From Liolophura sinensis (lineage: Eukaryota > Mollusca > Polyplacophora > Chitonida > Chitonidae): DNA of 60,000 nucleotides. Where the stretch lies: the NCBI RefSeq assembly GCF_032854445.1, contig NW_027017953.1, positions 500,501-560,500 of the forward strand, given 5' to 3'. Made by a program: the position numbers and the translations under genes. The notes beneath the pieces were generated by a model that was given only the letters and a program-made list of their open reading frames with translations, ran no database searches and was not told the DNA's origin. Shown piece after piece: positions 1 through 10,723 of this stretch. Each line of letters starts with the position of its first letter. The stretch's first letter is position 1.

Positions 1-1082
1 TACGCAGTTTAAAAAAACAGTGTGATCGATCACTCAGTTTGTGCAGATGTTACGCAGATTAAAAAAAAAGTGTGATCGATCACTCAGTTTGTGCTGATGT
101 TATGCAGATTAAAAAAAGTGTGATCGATCACTCAGTTTGTGTGTTATGCAGACTAAAAAAACAGTGTGATCGATCACTCAGTTTGTGCAGATATTACGCA
201 GATTAAAAAAAGTGTGATCCATCACTCAGTTTGTGCAGATATTACGCAGATTAAAAAAAGTGTGATCAATCACTCAGTTTGTGCGGATGTTACGCAGATT
301 AAAAAAAAAGTGCGATCAATCACTCAGTTTGTGCAGATGTTACGCAGATTAAAAAAAAAGTGTGATCGATCACTCAGTTTGTGCAGATGTTACGCAGATT
401 AAAAAAAGTGTGATCGATCACTCAGTTTGTGCTGATGTTATGCAGATTAAAAAAAGTGTGATCGATCACTCAGTTTGTGCAGATATTACGCAGATTAAAA
501 AAAGTGTGATCGATCACTCAGTTTGTGCAGATGTTACGCAGATTAAAAAAAGTGATCGATCACTCAGTTTGTGCTGATGTTATGCAGATTAAAAAAAGTG
601 TGATCGATCACTCAGTTTGTGCAGATGTTACGCAGATTAAAAAAAGTGTGATCGATCACTCAGTTTGTGCAGATATTACGCAGATTAAAAAAAGTGATCG
701 ATCACTCAGTTTGTGCTGATGTTATGCAGATTAAAAAAAGTGTGATCGATCACTCAGTTTGTGCAGATGTTACGCAGATTAAAAAAGTGTGATCGATCAC
801 TCAGTTTGTGCAGATGTTATGCAGATTAAAAAAAGTGTGATCGATCACTCAGTTTGTGCAGATGTTACGCAGATTAAAAACAGTGTGATCGATCACTCAG
901 TTTGTGCAGATGTTACGCAGATTAAAAAAAAAGTGTGATCGATCACTCAGTTTGTGCAGATGTTACGCAGATTAAAAAAAGTGTGATCAATCACTCAGTT
1001 TGTGCAGATGTTACGCAGACTAAAAAAACAGTGTGATCGATCACTCAGTTTGTGCGGATGTTACGCAGATTAAAAAAACAGG
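1..1082. repeat. 47-49 bp minisatellite, ~22 copies, cut by window edge
   Basis: Unit: GTGATCGATCAC, then CAGTTTGTGCAGATGTTACG and CAGATT with a variable A-run. The 12-mer GTGATCGATCAC is a perfect palindrome in most copies. On the PAK1IP1 strand it should lie in intron 6 or later. Confidence 0.95.
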
Positions 1083-1555
1083 TGAACAATTTCCTGTTCA
1101 CTCAAACTGTTGTAAAAAAAAAATACTGAAGTGAAAGAAGTGATAAGTTATCACGTCTACATTGTACAAGTGGGTTGAAAAAGCTACATTTTACAAAAAT
1201 ACTGACAGTGAAGTGAAGTGGGTGCCACAGGTAACATGTACATGTCTACCAACAAATGGATGTCAGGTAAAATGTGGAGGTACAGTTATTTATTACAGTT
1301 AGTTATTTCCCGATGATCTAACCAAAAAAACCCAAAGCTCGAGATGTTAAAAGGGAGGTATGAAATGCCTCTCCACCCCAGTTGTATAACCCTTGCTGTA
1401 GCATTAACTAATATGAATAAAGGTATAAGGTGTACTGCCACTGACAAAATGAGGGGGCATGAGAATGAGGCCCACTGCTTTTCTCGCGCAGATTCACAAT
1501 GGAGATCTAGTGACATACTGTGATGTCAAAATCCAATGTAACAATGATGTGAATC
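1083..1555. other. Unique sequence between arrays
   Basis: I searched the minus strand for the next PAK1IP1 exon (expected AVAGDDEVIRF-like blade) and found none. An unconvincing 76-codon minus-strand frame is present at 1516-1286. No other feature seen. Confidence 0.6.
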
Positions 1556-2333
1556 AATCTGAATGACAAGGTAATCACAGGCTTAACACAATGTCAATGT
1601 AATCACAGACTTAACACCAGTGTCAAGGTAATCACAGAGTTAACACCAGTGTCAAGGTAATCACAGACTTAAAACCAGTGTCAAGGTAATCACAGACTTA
1701 ACACCAGCGTCAAGGTAATCACAGGCTTAACACCTGTGTCAAGGTAATCAGACTTAACACCAGTGTCAAGGTAATCACAGGCTTAAAACCAGTGTCAAGG
1801 TAATCACAGGCTTAACACCAGTGTCAAGGTAATCACAGGCTTAACACCAGTGTCAAGGTAATCACAGACTTAACACCAGTGTCAAGGTAATCACAGACTT
1901 AACACCAGTGTCAAGGTAATCACAGGCTTAACACCAGTGTCAAGGTAATCAGACTTAACACCAGTGTCAAGGTAATCACAGGCTTAAAACCAGTGTCAAG
2001 GTAATCACAGGCTTAACACCAGTGTCAAGGTAATCACAGGCTTAACACCAGTGTCAAGGTAATCACAGACTTAACACCAGTGTCAAGGTAATCACAGAGT
2101 TAACGCCAGTGTCAAGGTAATCACAGGCTTAACACCAGTGTTAAGGTAATCACAGGCTTAACACCAGTGTCAAGGTAATCACTGGCTTAACACCAGTGTC
2201 AAGGTAACCAGATTTAACACCAGTGTCAAGGTAATCACAGAGTTAACACCAGTGTCAAGGTAATCACAGACTTAAAACCAGTGTCAAGGTAATCACAGGC
2301 TTAACACCAGTGTCAAGGTAATCACAGGCTTAC
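1556..2333. repeat. 29 bp minisatellite, ~26 copies
   Basis: Unit core GGTAATCACAGGCTTAACAC followed by CAGTGTCAA, with CACAG deletions in several units. Intron 6 of PAK1IP1. Confidence 0.95.
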
Positions 2334-2389
2334 ATTCATTCATTTCATTCCTTTAAACCATTAAACAAAAGAGGACTGAGTGACTGATG

Positions 2390-3105
2390 TTTACCTGAGC
2401 CCTGGGGATTGACTGACTGTATGACTGGCATTTACCAGAGTCCTGGGGATTGAGTGACTGACTGCATGACTGGTGTTTACCTGAGCCCTGGGCATTGAGT
2501 GACTGACTGCATGACTGGCGATTACCTGAGCCCTGGGGATTGAGTGACTGACTGCATGACTGGCATTCACCTGAGCCCTGGGGATTGAGTGAGTGACTGC
2601 ATGACTGGCGTTTACCTGAGCCCTGGGGATTGAGTGACTGACTGCATGACTGGCGATTACCTTAGCCCTGGGGATTGAGTGACTGACTGCATGACTGGCG
2701 ATTACGTGAGCCCTGGGGATTGAGTGAGTGACTGCATGACTGGCGATTGCCTTAGCCCCGGGGATTGAGTGACTGACTGCATGACTGGCATTTACCAGAG
2801 CCCTGGGGATTGAGTGAGTGACTGCATGACTGGCATTTACCTGAGCCATGGGGATTGAGTGACTGACTGTATGACTGATATTTACCTGCCCTGGGGATTG
2901 AGTGACTGACGGCTTGACATGTTTACCTGAGCCCTGGGAATTGAGTGACTGACTGTATGACTGATATTTACCTAAGCCCTGGGGATTGAGTGACTGGCTG
3001 TGTGACTGATGTTTACCCGAGTCCTGTGATTGACTCACTGACTGCGTGACTGATGTTTACCTAAGCCCTGGGAATTGAGTGACTGCCTGTGTGACTGATA
3101 CTTAC
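2390..3105 (-). repeat. 45 bp array with donor-like sites, seeded at PAK1IP1 exon 6 donor
   Basis: About 16 copies. In gene orientation each unit begins at GTAAACATCAGTCA or GTAATC, preceded by CTCAG or CTTAG, echoing the authentic CTACAG|GTAAGTATCAGTCA at 3105. The unit is a multiple of three, so a 215-codon minus-strand frame results, but exon 6 itself reads into a TAG after 16 codons. Confidence 0.9.
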
Positions 3106-3168
3106 CTGTAGGAATATCACTGCGTTTACCCTCCCTGGAGCTTCAATGGAACACTGGACTGTGGCAGT
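3106..3168 (-). CDS. PAK1IP1: PAK1IP1 exon 6
   Basis: 63 nt, 21 codons (TATVQCSIEA, then PGRVNAVIFLQ), phase 0 on both sides. The acceptor TTCCCAG precedes 3168 and the donor GTAAGT is at 3105-3100. The donor starts a 45-bp array whose units repeat a GTAAAC/GTAATC donor-like motif. Small, but its frame, position and similarity to the family agree. Confidence 0.82.
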
Positions 3169-6100
3169 CTGGGAATGACATAACACAAGATAGGACGTGC
3201 AAATTTAAGTTTGAATATTCCCACATGTGTACACTGAAAACAAAATCTTTGTTCACAAATTAAGTTTAATTAGACATTCCCTGACACTCTCTCAAAAATT
3301 AAAACGTAACCGAATATATTATGCAAAATATAATAAAAATTATAACTAATAAATATCAAATGTAATCATTAATAATGGACAACGCAGACCCCTTCACCCA
3401 CAGTACCCCGTGAACACAGGGAATGCAGTACAACGCAGACCCCTTCACCCACAGTACCCCGTGAACACAGGGAATGCAGTACAAGGCAGACCCCTTCACC
3501 CACAGTACCCTGTGAACACAGGGAATGCAGTACAAGGCAGGCCCCTTCACCCACAGTACCCCGTGAACACAGGGAATGCAGTACAACGCAGACCCCTTCA
3601 CCCACAGTACCCCCTGAACACAGGGAATGCAGCTTTTCCATCCATTTTAAGCTAGTCTCTTAAATATTTTTTATTTTAACAGAACACAACAAGTTTATCC
3701 TTAATGCTATTTAGTTGTGCTATAAATGACCCTGCTTGTCAGTTTTAGACATAGATGTACATGTACATACCTCAGTGTTATAGACAGCCAAGCTGTTGTC
3801 GGTTACCATGATGTGCATACCTCTTTGTTGTAGACAGCCAGGCTGTTGTTGGTTACCATGATGTACAAACCTCAGTGTTGTAGACAGCCAGGCTGTTGTT
3901 GGTTACCATGATGTACATACCTCAGTGTTGTTGACAGCCAGGCTGTTGTTGGTTACCATGATGTACATACCTTAGTGTTGTAGACAGCCAGGCTGTTGTT
4001 GGTTACCATGATGTACATACCTCAGTGTTATAGACAGCCAGGCTGTTGTTGGTTACCATGATGTACATACCTCAGTGTTGTTGACAGCCAGGCTGTTGTT
4101 GGTTACCATGATGTACATACCTCAGTGTTGTAGACAGCCAGGCTGTTGTTGGTTACCATGATGTACATACCTCAGTGTTGTAGACAGCCAGGCTGTTGCC
4201 AGTTACCATGAGATGCATACCTCATTGTTGTAGACAGCCAGGCTGTTGTTGGTTACCATGATGTACATACCTCAGTGTTGTAGACAGCCAGGCTGTTGTT
4301 GGTTACCAGGATGTACATACCTCAGTGTTGTAGACAGCCAGGCTGTTGTTGGTTACCATGGTGTACATACCTCAGTGTTGTAGACAGCCAGGCTGTTGTT
4401 GGTTACCAGGATGTACATACCTCAGTGTTGTAGACAGCCAGGCTGTTGTTGGTTACCATGATGTACATACCTCAGTGTTGTAGACAGCCAGGCTGTTGTT
4501 GGTTACCATGATGTACATACCTCAGTGTTGTAGACAGCCAGGCTGTTGTTGGTTACCATGATGTACATACCTCAGTGTTGTAGACAGCCAGGCTGTTGTC
4601 GGTTACCATGATGTACATACCTCAGTGTTGTTGACAGCCAGGCTGTTGTCGGTTACCATGATGTACATACCTCAGTGTTGTAGACAGCCAGGCTGTTGTT
4701 GGTTACCATGATGTACATACCTCAGTGTTGTTGACAGCCAGGCTGTTGTTGGTTACCATGATGTACATACCTCAGTGTTGTAGACAGCCAGGCTGTTGTT
4801 GGTTACCATGATGTACATACCTCAGTGTTGTAGACAGCCAGACTGTTGTTGGTTACCATGATGTACATACCTCAGTGTTGTTGACAGCCAGGCTGTTGTT
4901 GGTTACCATGATGTACATACCTCAGTGTTGTAGACAGCCAGGCTGTTGTTGGTTACCATGATGTACATACCTCAGTGTTGTAGACAGCCAGGCTGTTGTT
5001 GGTTACCATGATGTACATACCTCAGTGTTGTAGACAGCCAGGCTGTTGTTGGTTACCAAGATGTACATACCTCAGTGTTGTAGACAGCCAGGCTGTTGTT
5101 GGTTACCATGATGTACATACCTCAGTGTTGTAGACAGCCAGGCTGTTGTTGGTTACCATGATGTACATACCTCAGTGTTGTAGACAGCCAGGCTGTTGTT
5201 GGTTACCATGATGTACATACCTCAGTGTTGTAGACAGCCAGGCTGTTGTCGGTTACCAGGATGTACATACCTCAGTGTTGTAGACAGCCAGGCTGTTGTC
5301 GGTTACCAGGATGTACATACCTCAGTGTTGTAGACAGCCAGGCTGTTGTCGGTTACCAGGATGTACATACCTCAGTGTTGTAGACAGCCAGGCTGTTGTC
5401 GGTTACCATGATGTACATACCTCAGTGTTGTAGACAGCCAGGCTGTTGTCGGTTACCAGGATGTACATACCTCAGTGTTGTAGACAGCCAGCCTGTTGTC
5501 GGTTACCAGGATGTACATACCTCAGTGTTGTAGACAGCCAGGCTGTTGTCGGTTACCATGATGTACATACCTCAGTGTTGTAGACAGCCAGGCTGTTGTC
5601 GGTTACCATGATGTACATACCTCAGTGTTGTAGACAGCCAGGCTGTTGTCGGTTACCATGATGTACATACCTCAGTGTTGTAGACAGCCAGGCTGTTGTT
5701 GGTTACCATGATGTACATACCTCAGTGTTGTAGACAGCCAGGCTGTTGTTGGTTACCATGCTGTACATACCTCAGTGTTGTAGACAGCCAGGCTGTTGTT
5801 GGTTACCATGATGTACATACCTCAGTGTTGTAGACAGCCAGGCTGTTGTCGGTTACCATGATGTACATACCTCAGTGTTGTAGACAGCCAGGCTGTTGTC
5901 GGTTACCATGATGTACATACCTCAGTGTTGTAGACAGCCAGGCTGTTGTTGGTTACCATGATGTAGGAATCCCCAGATGTCGACCAGACCACAAGATCAC
6001 AAGCTAAAACCAGAAATCAATCAATGTAAATGAATGAAAAACTAGATTTTTCCTGATTTTTACTTGAATTCTCCCATAGCTGTTGAAAAAATTTCACATT

Positions 6101-9100
6101 AAACTGCAGAATGTCAAAAATGAACAAATTTAACAGCTTTAGAAGTAATTGTACAGTTGTCCTGACCCACAAACAACGCTAACTTCCCACTGGGATAACA
6201 GACACGTGATTCACGCACACACAGGTACAAACCTTGTTTGGTGTTAGTGATGTACCCTGATCTGCCCCGCACAACATTTCATGTCTGTATACAGTTGTCC
6301 TGACCCACAAACAACACTAACTTCCCGCTGGGATAACAGACACGTGATTCACACACACACAGGTACAAACCTTGTTTGGTGTTAGTGATGTACCCTGATC
6401 TGCCCCTCACAACATTCCATGTCTGTATACAGTTGTCCTGACCCACAAACAACACTAACTTCCCACTGGGATAACAGACACGTGATTCACACACACACAG
6501 GTACGAACCTCGTTTGGTGTTAGTGATGTACCCTGATCTGCCCCGCACAACATTCCATGTCTGTATACATGTGTCCTGACCCACAAACAACAATAACTTC
6601 CCACTGGGATAACAGACACGTGATTCACGCACACACAGGTACAAACCTCGTTTGGTGTTAGTGATGTACCCTGATCTGCCCCTCACAACATTCCATGTCT
6701 GTATACAGTTGTCCTGACCCACAAACAACGCTAACTTCCCACTGGGATAACAGACACGTGATTCACACACACACAGGTACAAACCTCGTTTGGTGTTAGT
6801 GATGTACCCTGATCTGCCCTGCACAACATTCCATGTCTGTATACATGTGTCCTGACCCACAAACTACACTAACTTCCCACTGGGATAACAGACACGTGAT
6901 TCACGCACACACAGGTACGAACCTCGTTTGGTGTTAGTGATGTACCCTGATCTGCCCTGCACAACATTCCATGTCTGTATAGAGTTGTCCTGACCCACAA
7001 ACAACACTAACTTCCCACTGGGATAACAGACACGTGATTCACACACACACAGGTACGAACCTCGTTTGGTGTTAGTGATGTACCCTGATCTGTCCCGCAC
7101 AACATTCCATGTCTGTATACAGTTGTCCTGACCCACAAACAACACTAACTTCCCACTGGGATAACAGACACGTGATTCACACACACAGGTACAAACCTTG
7201 TTTGGTGTTAGTGATGTACCCTGATCTGCCCTGCACAACATTCCATGTCTGAATACAGTTGTCCTGACCCACAAACTACACTAACTTCCCGCTGGGATAA
7301 CAGACACGTGATTCACACACACAGGTACGAACCTCGTTTGGTGTTAGTGATGTACCCTGATCTGCCCCGCACAACATTCCATGTCTGTTTACAGTTGTCC
7401 TGACCCACAAACAACGCTAACCTCCCACTGGGATAACAGACACGTGATTCACGCACACACAGGTACGAACCTCGTTTGGTGTTAGTGATGTACCCTGATC
7501 TGCCCCGCACAACATTCCATGTCTGTATACAGTTGTCCTGACCCACAAACAATGCTAACCTCCCACTGGGATAACAGACACGTGATTCACACACACAGGT
7601 ACAAACCTTGTTTGGTGTTAGTGATGTACCCTGATCTGCCCCGCAGAAGATTCCATGTCTGCATAGAGTTGTCCTTACCCACGGACAATGCTAGTTTTCC
7701 ACTGGGATGAACAGACACATGATTGACCCCTCCTCTGTAGAACAAAACATTTACAGCACATATACATATATACATTAGAACAGGTCAAACAAACTGATAT
7801 TCCACTATTATATTGCAAAATAATACATGGTTTAACATTTCTCATCACTGTCATCACATTCATCCACGCTGCCTCTATGTAATGGAGTAGTTGACCCTGG
7901 CCACTCCCATTTCCTCCACCCTAAATAGTAAAAGTGAAGACGTCTTGAGTGTGGCATTGAACAATAATGCATTAATAAGTGTCTAGGAGCAAGGTGAAGG
8001 TTTTTCTTGGTGCTCTCACTGGACTACCAAAACCATAAACATCCACCATATCAATGAATTATTTGTTCGTACAAAATTAAGCACCAAGATATTATGTCAC
8101 ATAAATCAATGGGAAGACATATACCTTGCACACACAGTAATGTCATGTGAAGGACAACTGGTGAGATATCCTAATCAATCAAACAGTACCCTAACCAAGA
8201 AAACCAGGAAATGTCCTATCTCTTTGTGATCAGAATCAAGATTCTGGCAAATTTCTTGTGAATGATAGAAACTCAGATCTCCTGGCTATGAGAAAAAAAG
8301 AGAATTAAACAGTCAACAATTATTTCCTGTCTATGAACTTTGTCAATTAAAAAAACCCAACAAAATGTACTTTATCAACTCACTTATGTCCCCTTAATGT
8401 TCTCAAACATTCCCATGTAAAACTTTTCCAGATACAGATGGTTTTGTCTTGACTGGCTGTGAACAAGTGTGATCCTCGATAAAACTGTACACATGTGATA
8501 GCTCCTGTGAACAATGTAACAAAACATGTCAGAATCTGTACAACTGTATGCATGGAATAGCTCCTGTGAACAATGTAACAAAACATGTCAGAATCTGTAC
8601 AGCTGTGTGTATGGAATAGCTCCAATGAACAATGTAACAAAACATGTCAGAATCTGTACAGCTGTGTGTATGGAATAACTCCAGCGAACAATGTAACAAA
8701 ACATGTCAGAATCTGTACAGCTGTGTGCATGACATAGCTCCTGTGAACAATGTAACAAAACATGTCAGAATCTGTACAGCTGTGTGTATGGAATAGCTCC
8801 AATGAACAATGTAACAAAACATGTCAGAATCTGTACAGCTGTGTGTACGGAATAGCTCCTGTGAACAATATAACAAAACATGTCAGAATCTGTACAGCTG
8901 TGTACATGGAATAGCTCCTGTGAACAATGTAACAAAACATGTCAGAATCTGTACAGCTGTGTGAATGGAATAGCTCCAATGAACAATGTAACAAAACATG
9001 TCAGAATCTGTACAGCTGTGTGTAAGGAATAACTCCAGCGAACAATGTAACAAAACATGTCAGAATCTGTACAGCTGTGTGTACGGAATAGCTCCAATGA

Positions 9101-10488
9101 ACAATGTAACAAAACATGTCAGAATCTGTACAGCTGTGTGCATGACATAGCTCCTGTGAACAATGTAACAAAACATGTCAGAATCTGTGCAGCTGTGTGC
9201 ATGGAATAGCTTACTTATTATTGTCATACTTATTTAATTACGCAGATATCACTACCTTAGAAAATCGAAATATGCCCATCAATACATAACTACGCCATCA
9301 AAATATACCCGACGAGTGTCACTATGTTTGGTGCGTGGAACCTGGGATATAGTATCCTATATATATCCATACTACATCCCTGGTGTAACCCAACCAGATT
9401 GCCAAAACATGGCTCTGCTTTAAAGTTTGGCGAATTTTGACAAAAGTTTTTCTCTATTGGTTTCTGAATGTTAATTCTTTAAAATCCCTATCATGTTCAG
9501 TTTTCAGAATAAAAATTTAGCCAACAGAATTACCTACTGAGCTGTTTTTTCTGGATTAGAGTCGAGTTACGCTCAAGAAAGAATTTTGTTTGCAGTACAT
9601 TGTAGTTGGCCTTCATTGCACATGTATTCTCTGCTGACACATATCCAATCAGGCCTATTCCTTGTTGTAGCTCCCTTGTCATACATGTACATATACCTTC
9701 ATGTTCCATCAGAGATCCCAGCTCTGTCCTCTTTTTCAGGTTTATCAGTCTCACGACCTCGTCCGAGCCGCCAGACGCCAGAACACCTCTGCGGGAAATC
9801 GCCACGGTCTTGATACAGCCTGTGTGGGAGTGATCTGTGAAACTCGGCTGTAACCTGAAACTCTGTCAGACACACACACACACTACACACATCATGTACA
9901 GTCACAGATAGCCAAACTCAGTGCAATTATATGTTTACATGTACAAGTACTAAACAGGACTGTTTACATTACTGGTACCATAGTGGCCAGACTCGATCAT
10001 GTGTTGAGTATGTGGACAGAGCCTGACCTACAGGTATTTCACAAACCTTCTTACGTCAATTATAGTTTAATTTTAATAAAATGACTGGAACAGCAGTTGG
10101 CGAAGCATGCAACTTTAGCAGGCGCCATTTTGTAAGGAATTCGCATCAAAAAATAAAATACAGAATAATTGATATTTCTTCAGCAACAATATAGGACTGT
10201 ATAAACTGATTACTCATCAATGACCGAGTCCATGCTGTGTCAGGGTATCTCCACTTTAACACGAGTATCATTTTGGTATAAACACTACAGTAATGTTGAC
10301 TACCACAGTTCATGTCTTTGGTCTATGGTGTGGTTTTTCCCTTGTTTTTTTTTGTTTTTTGTTTACATAAAAACTGTACGGTACAAACACCCGACACTTA
10401 CTCCATCCTCTTCCACTAGTTTATAACCCAACAACAATTCCTCGTATGTGCCCGCCACAATTTCTACCTCCTGCATGTCCATTTTCAT
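3106..10488 (-). CDS. PAK1IP1: PAK1IP1/Mak11-like WD40 protein, exons 1-6 (3' part outside window)
   Basis: Six minus-strand coding exons: 10488-10402, 9847-9697, 8504-8384, 7734-7607, 6003-5921 and 3168-3106. Splice phases are 0, 1, 2, 1, 0, 0 and the joined frame has 211 codons without a stop. The order of motifs follows animal PAK1IP1: N-terminal EIVAGTYEELLLGY, GGSDEVVRLINL, GAITCVQFYRGSHLFTASQD, KTICIWKSFTWECLRTLRGH, VHPSGKLALSVGKD, MQTWNLLRGRSGYI, VVWSTSGDSYIMVT and RVNAVIFLQ. These are WD40 beta-propeller blades. The family acts in the nucleolus in 60S ribosome assembly and, in mammals, binds and restrains PAK1; those roles are known of the family, not seen here. The start is taken at 10488; in-frame ATGs at 10482 and 10476 are alternatives. 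The remaining blades and the basic tail should lie left of base 1. Four of its introns begin or end in arrays that copy the splice site. It is divergent from TRNAU1AP. Confidence 0.9.
3169..3372 (-). other. Unique part of PAK1IP1 intron 5 (3' end)
   Basis: AT-rich intron sequence directly upstream of the exon 6 acceptor. Nothing else recognised. Confidence 0.6.
3373..3640. repeat. 51 bp minisatellite, 5 copies
   Basis: Unit includes CAGACCCCTTCACCCACAGT and GTGAACACAGGGAATGCAGT. It lies within PAK1IP1 intron 5. The unit is codon-length, so several frames are open on both strands. Confidence 0.95.
3755..5960 (-). repeat. 50 bp array of exon 5 tail plus donor, 44 copies
   Basis: In gene orientation the unit holds ATGGTAACCAACAACAGCCT, the rest of the exon 5 tail, ACTGAG and GTATGTAC. 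It overlaps exon 5 (5921-6003). The copies CTCAGTGTT at 3771 and 5921 are exactly 2150 bp apart (43 x 50), so there is no net indel. Nearly every copy keeps GAG|GTATGT. Reading past the true donor meets TAA after five codons. Confidence 0.95.
5921..6003 (-). CDS. PAK1IP1: PAK1IP1 exon 5
   Basis: 83 nt encoding VVWSTSGDSYIMVTNNSLAV then YNTE, matching the family segment with WSPRG...Y. The acceptor TTTTAG lies at 6009-6004 and the donor GTATGT at 5920-5915. The last 39 nt with the donor are the unit of a 44-copy 50-bp array. Confidence 0.9.
6150..7606 (-). repeat. 137 bp array of exon 4 fragment plus donor, 11 copies
   Basis: Landmark TTGTCCTGACC recurs at 6157, 6294, 6431 and so on, leading into true exon 4. 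Each unit is ~116 bp of exon 4 (YPSGKL, QTWNVV, GRSGYITNTK), the donor and ~20 bp of intron with a CA run. Units lack an acceptor and have lost one base relative to the exon (CATCCC to ATCCC), so the fragment is frameshifted. Confidence 0.95.
7607..7734 (-). CDS. PAK1IP1: PAK1IP1 exon 4
   Basis: 128 nt encoding VHPSGKLALSVGKD, MQTWNLLRGRSGYI and TNTKQ, the blade 3 signature. The acceptor is TTCTACAG before 7734 and the donor GTTTGT from 7606. About 116 bp of this exon plus its donor are copied eleven times downstream. Confidence 0.9.
7735..8383 (-). other. PAK1IP1 intron 3, array-free
   Basis: 649 bp of AT-rich unique intron between exons 3 and 4. No repeat or other feature seen. Confidence 0.8.
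8384..8504 (-). CDS. PAK1IP1: PAK1IP1 exon 3
   Basis: 121 nt encoding GAITCVQFYRGSHLF through the KTICIWK and RTLRGHK motifs of blade 2. The acceptor is TTGTTCACAG before 8504 and the donor is GTGAGT from 8383. The acceptor and first exon bases are the seed of the tandem array in intron 2. Confidence 0.9.
8490..9215 (-). repeat. ~59 bp array of exon 3 acceptor, ~12 copies
   Basis: In gene orientation each unit contains ACATTGTTCACAG|GAGCTAT, identical to the authentic exon 3 acceptor, then GTACAGATTCTGACATGTTT. Some units read ATTGGAGCT and have lost the AG. Use of the next acceptor upstream adds 59 nt with an in-frame TGA. Confidence 0.95.
9216..9696 (-). other. Unique 5' part of PAK1IP1 intron 2
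   Basis: AT-rich intron sequence with no recognisable element. Confidence 0.6.
9697..9847 (-). CDS. PAK1IP1: PAK1IP1 exon 2
   Basis: 151 nt encoding blade 1, including FTDHSHTGCIKTVAIS and LASGGSDEVVRLINL. The acceptor CAG is just right of 9847. A nearby TTTCAG 7 nt further upstream would break the frame set by exon 1, so the later CAG is preferred. The donor is GTATAT at 9696. Confidence 0.85.
9848..10401 (-). other. PAK1IP1 intron 1
   Basis: 554 bp unique intron with a short CA run near 9878-9890 and a T-run near 10345. No array. Confidence 0.8.
10402..10488 (-). CDS. PAK1IP1: PAK1IP1 exon 1
   Basis: 29 codons from ATG at 10488, ending in phase 0 at a GTAAGT donor (10401-10396). It encodes the family's N-terminal EIVAGTYEELLLGY stretch. 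If transcription starts upstream of 10525, an 11-codon upstream ORF (10525-10493) precedes it. Confidence 0.88.
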
Positions 10489-10681
10489 GAAGTCAAAACA
10501 GGAAGCACGTGGAGCACTTTGACATCGTTCCTTGCAAGGTACGCGTTTGTTACAACATCGACTTCCGGTATGGGGTTAGCAGACGAGTTGCACAGAACTG
10601 AATTTTCAAATCCAGTTAAAGATATAATGCTTTCATAATTGTTTTGTTACTGGTGTTCAGCATATTTCTTTGACTTCAATC
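10489..10681. promoter_or_regulatory. Bidirectional promoter between PAK1IP1 and TRNAU1AP
   Basis: 193 bp separate the two start codons. It contains a palindromic E-box CACGTG (10506-10511) and ACTTCCGGT (10561-10569), the ETS/GABP-type site common in divergent housekeeping promoters. No clear TATA box is placed for either gene. On the plus strand, ATG at 10570 in a good context opens a 23-codon upstream ORF ending 10638. On the minus strand an 11-codon upstream ORF runs 10525-10493. Whether either is transcribed depends on unmapped start sites. Confidence 0.7.
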
Positions 10682-10723
10682 ATGTCGTCAACGCAGTCTA
10701 TGGCAACAGTTTGGATTGGAAAT
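10682..10723 (+). CDS. TRNAU1AP: TRNAU1AP exon 1
   Basis: 14 codons ending MATVWIGN, the first strand (RNP2) of RRM1. The donor is GTAAGT at 10724. The ATG at 10682 has A at -3; the in-frame ATG at 10700 is the alternative. Confidence 0.93.

Noticed and set aside
1083-1555. Possible PAK1IP1 exon 7
   Set aside because: No stretch resembling the expected next WD40 blade with phase-0 acceptor; the exon most likely lies left of the window.
7607-7623. Possible splice of array copies at 6150-7600 as extra WD40 exons
   Set aside because: Units have no 3' splice site and are frameshifted by a shared one-base loss.
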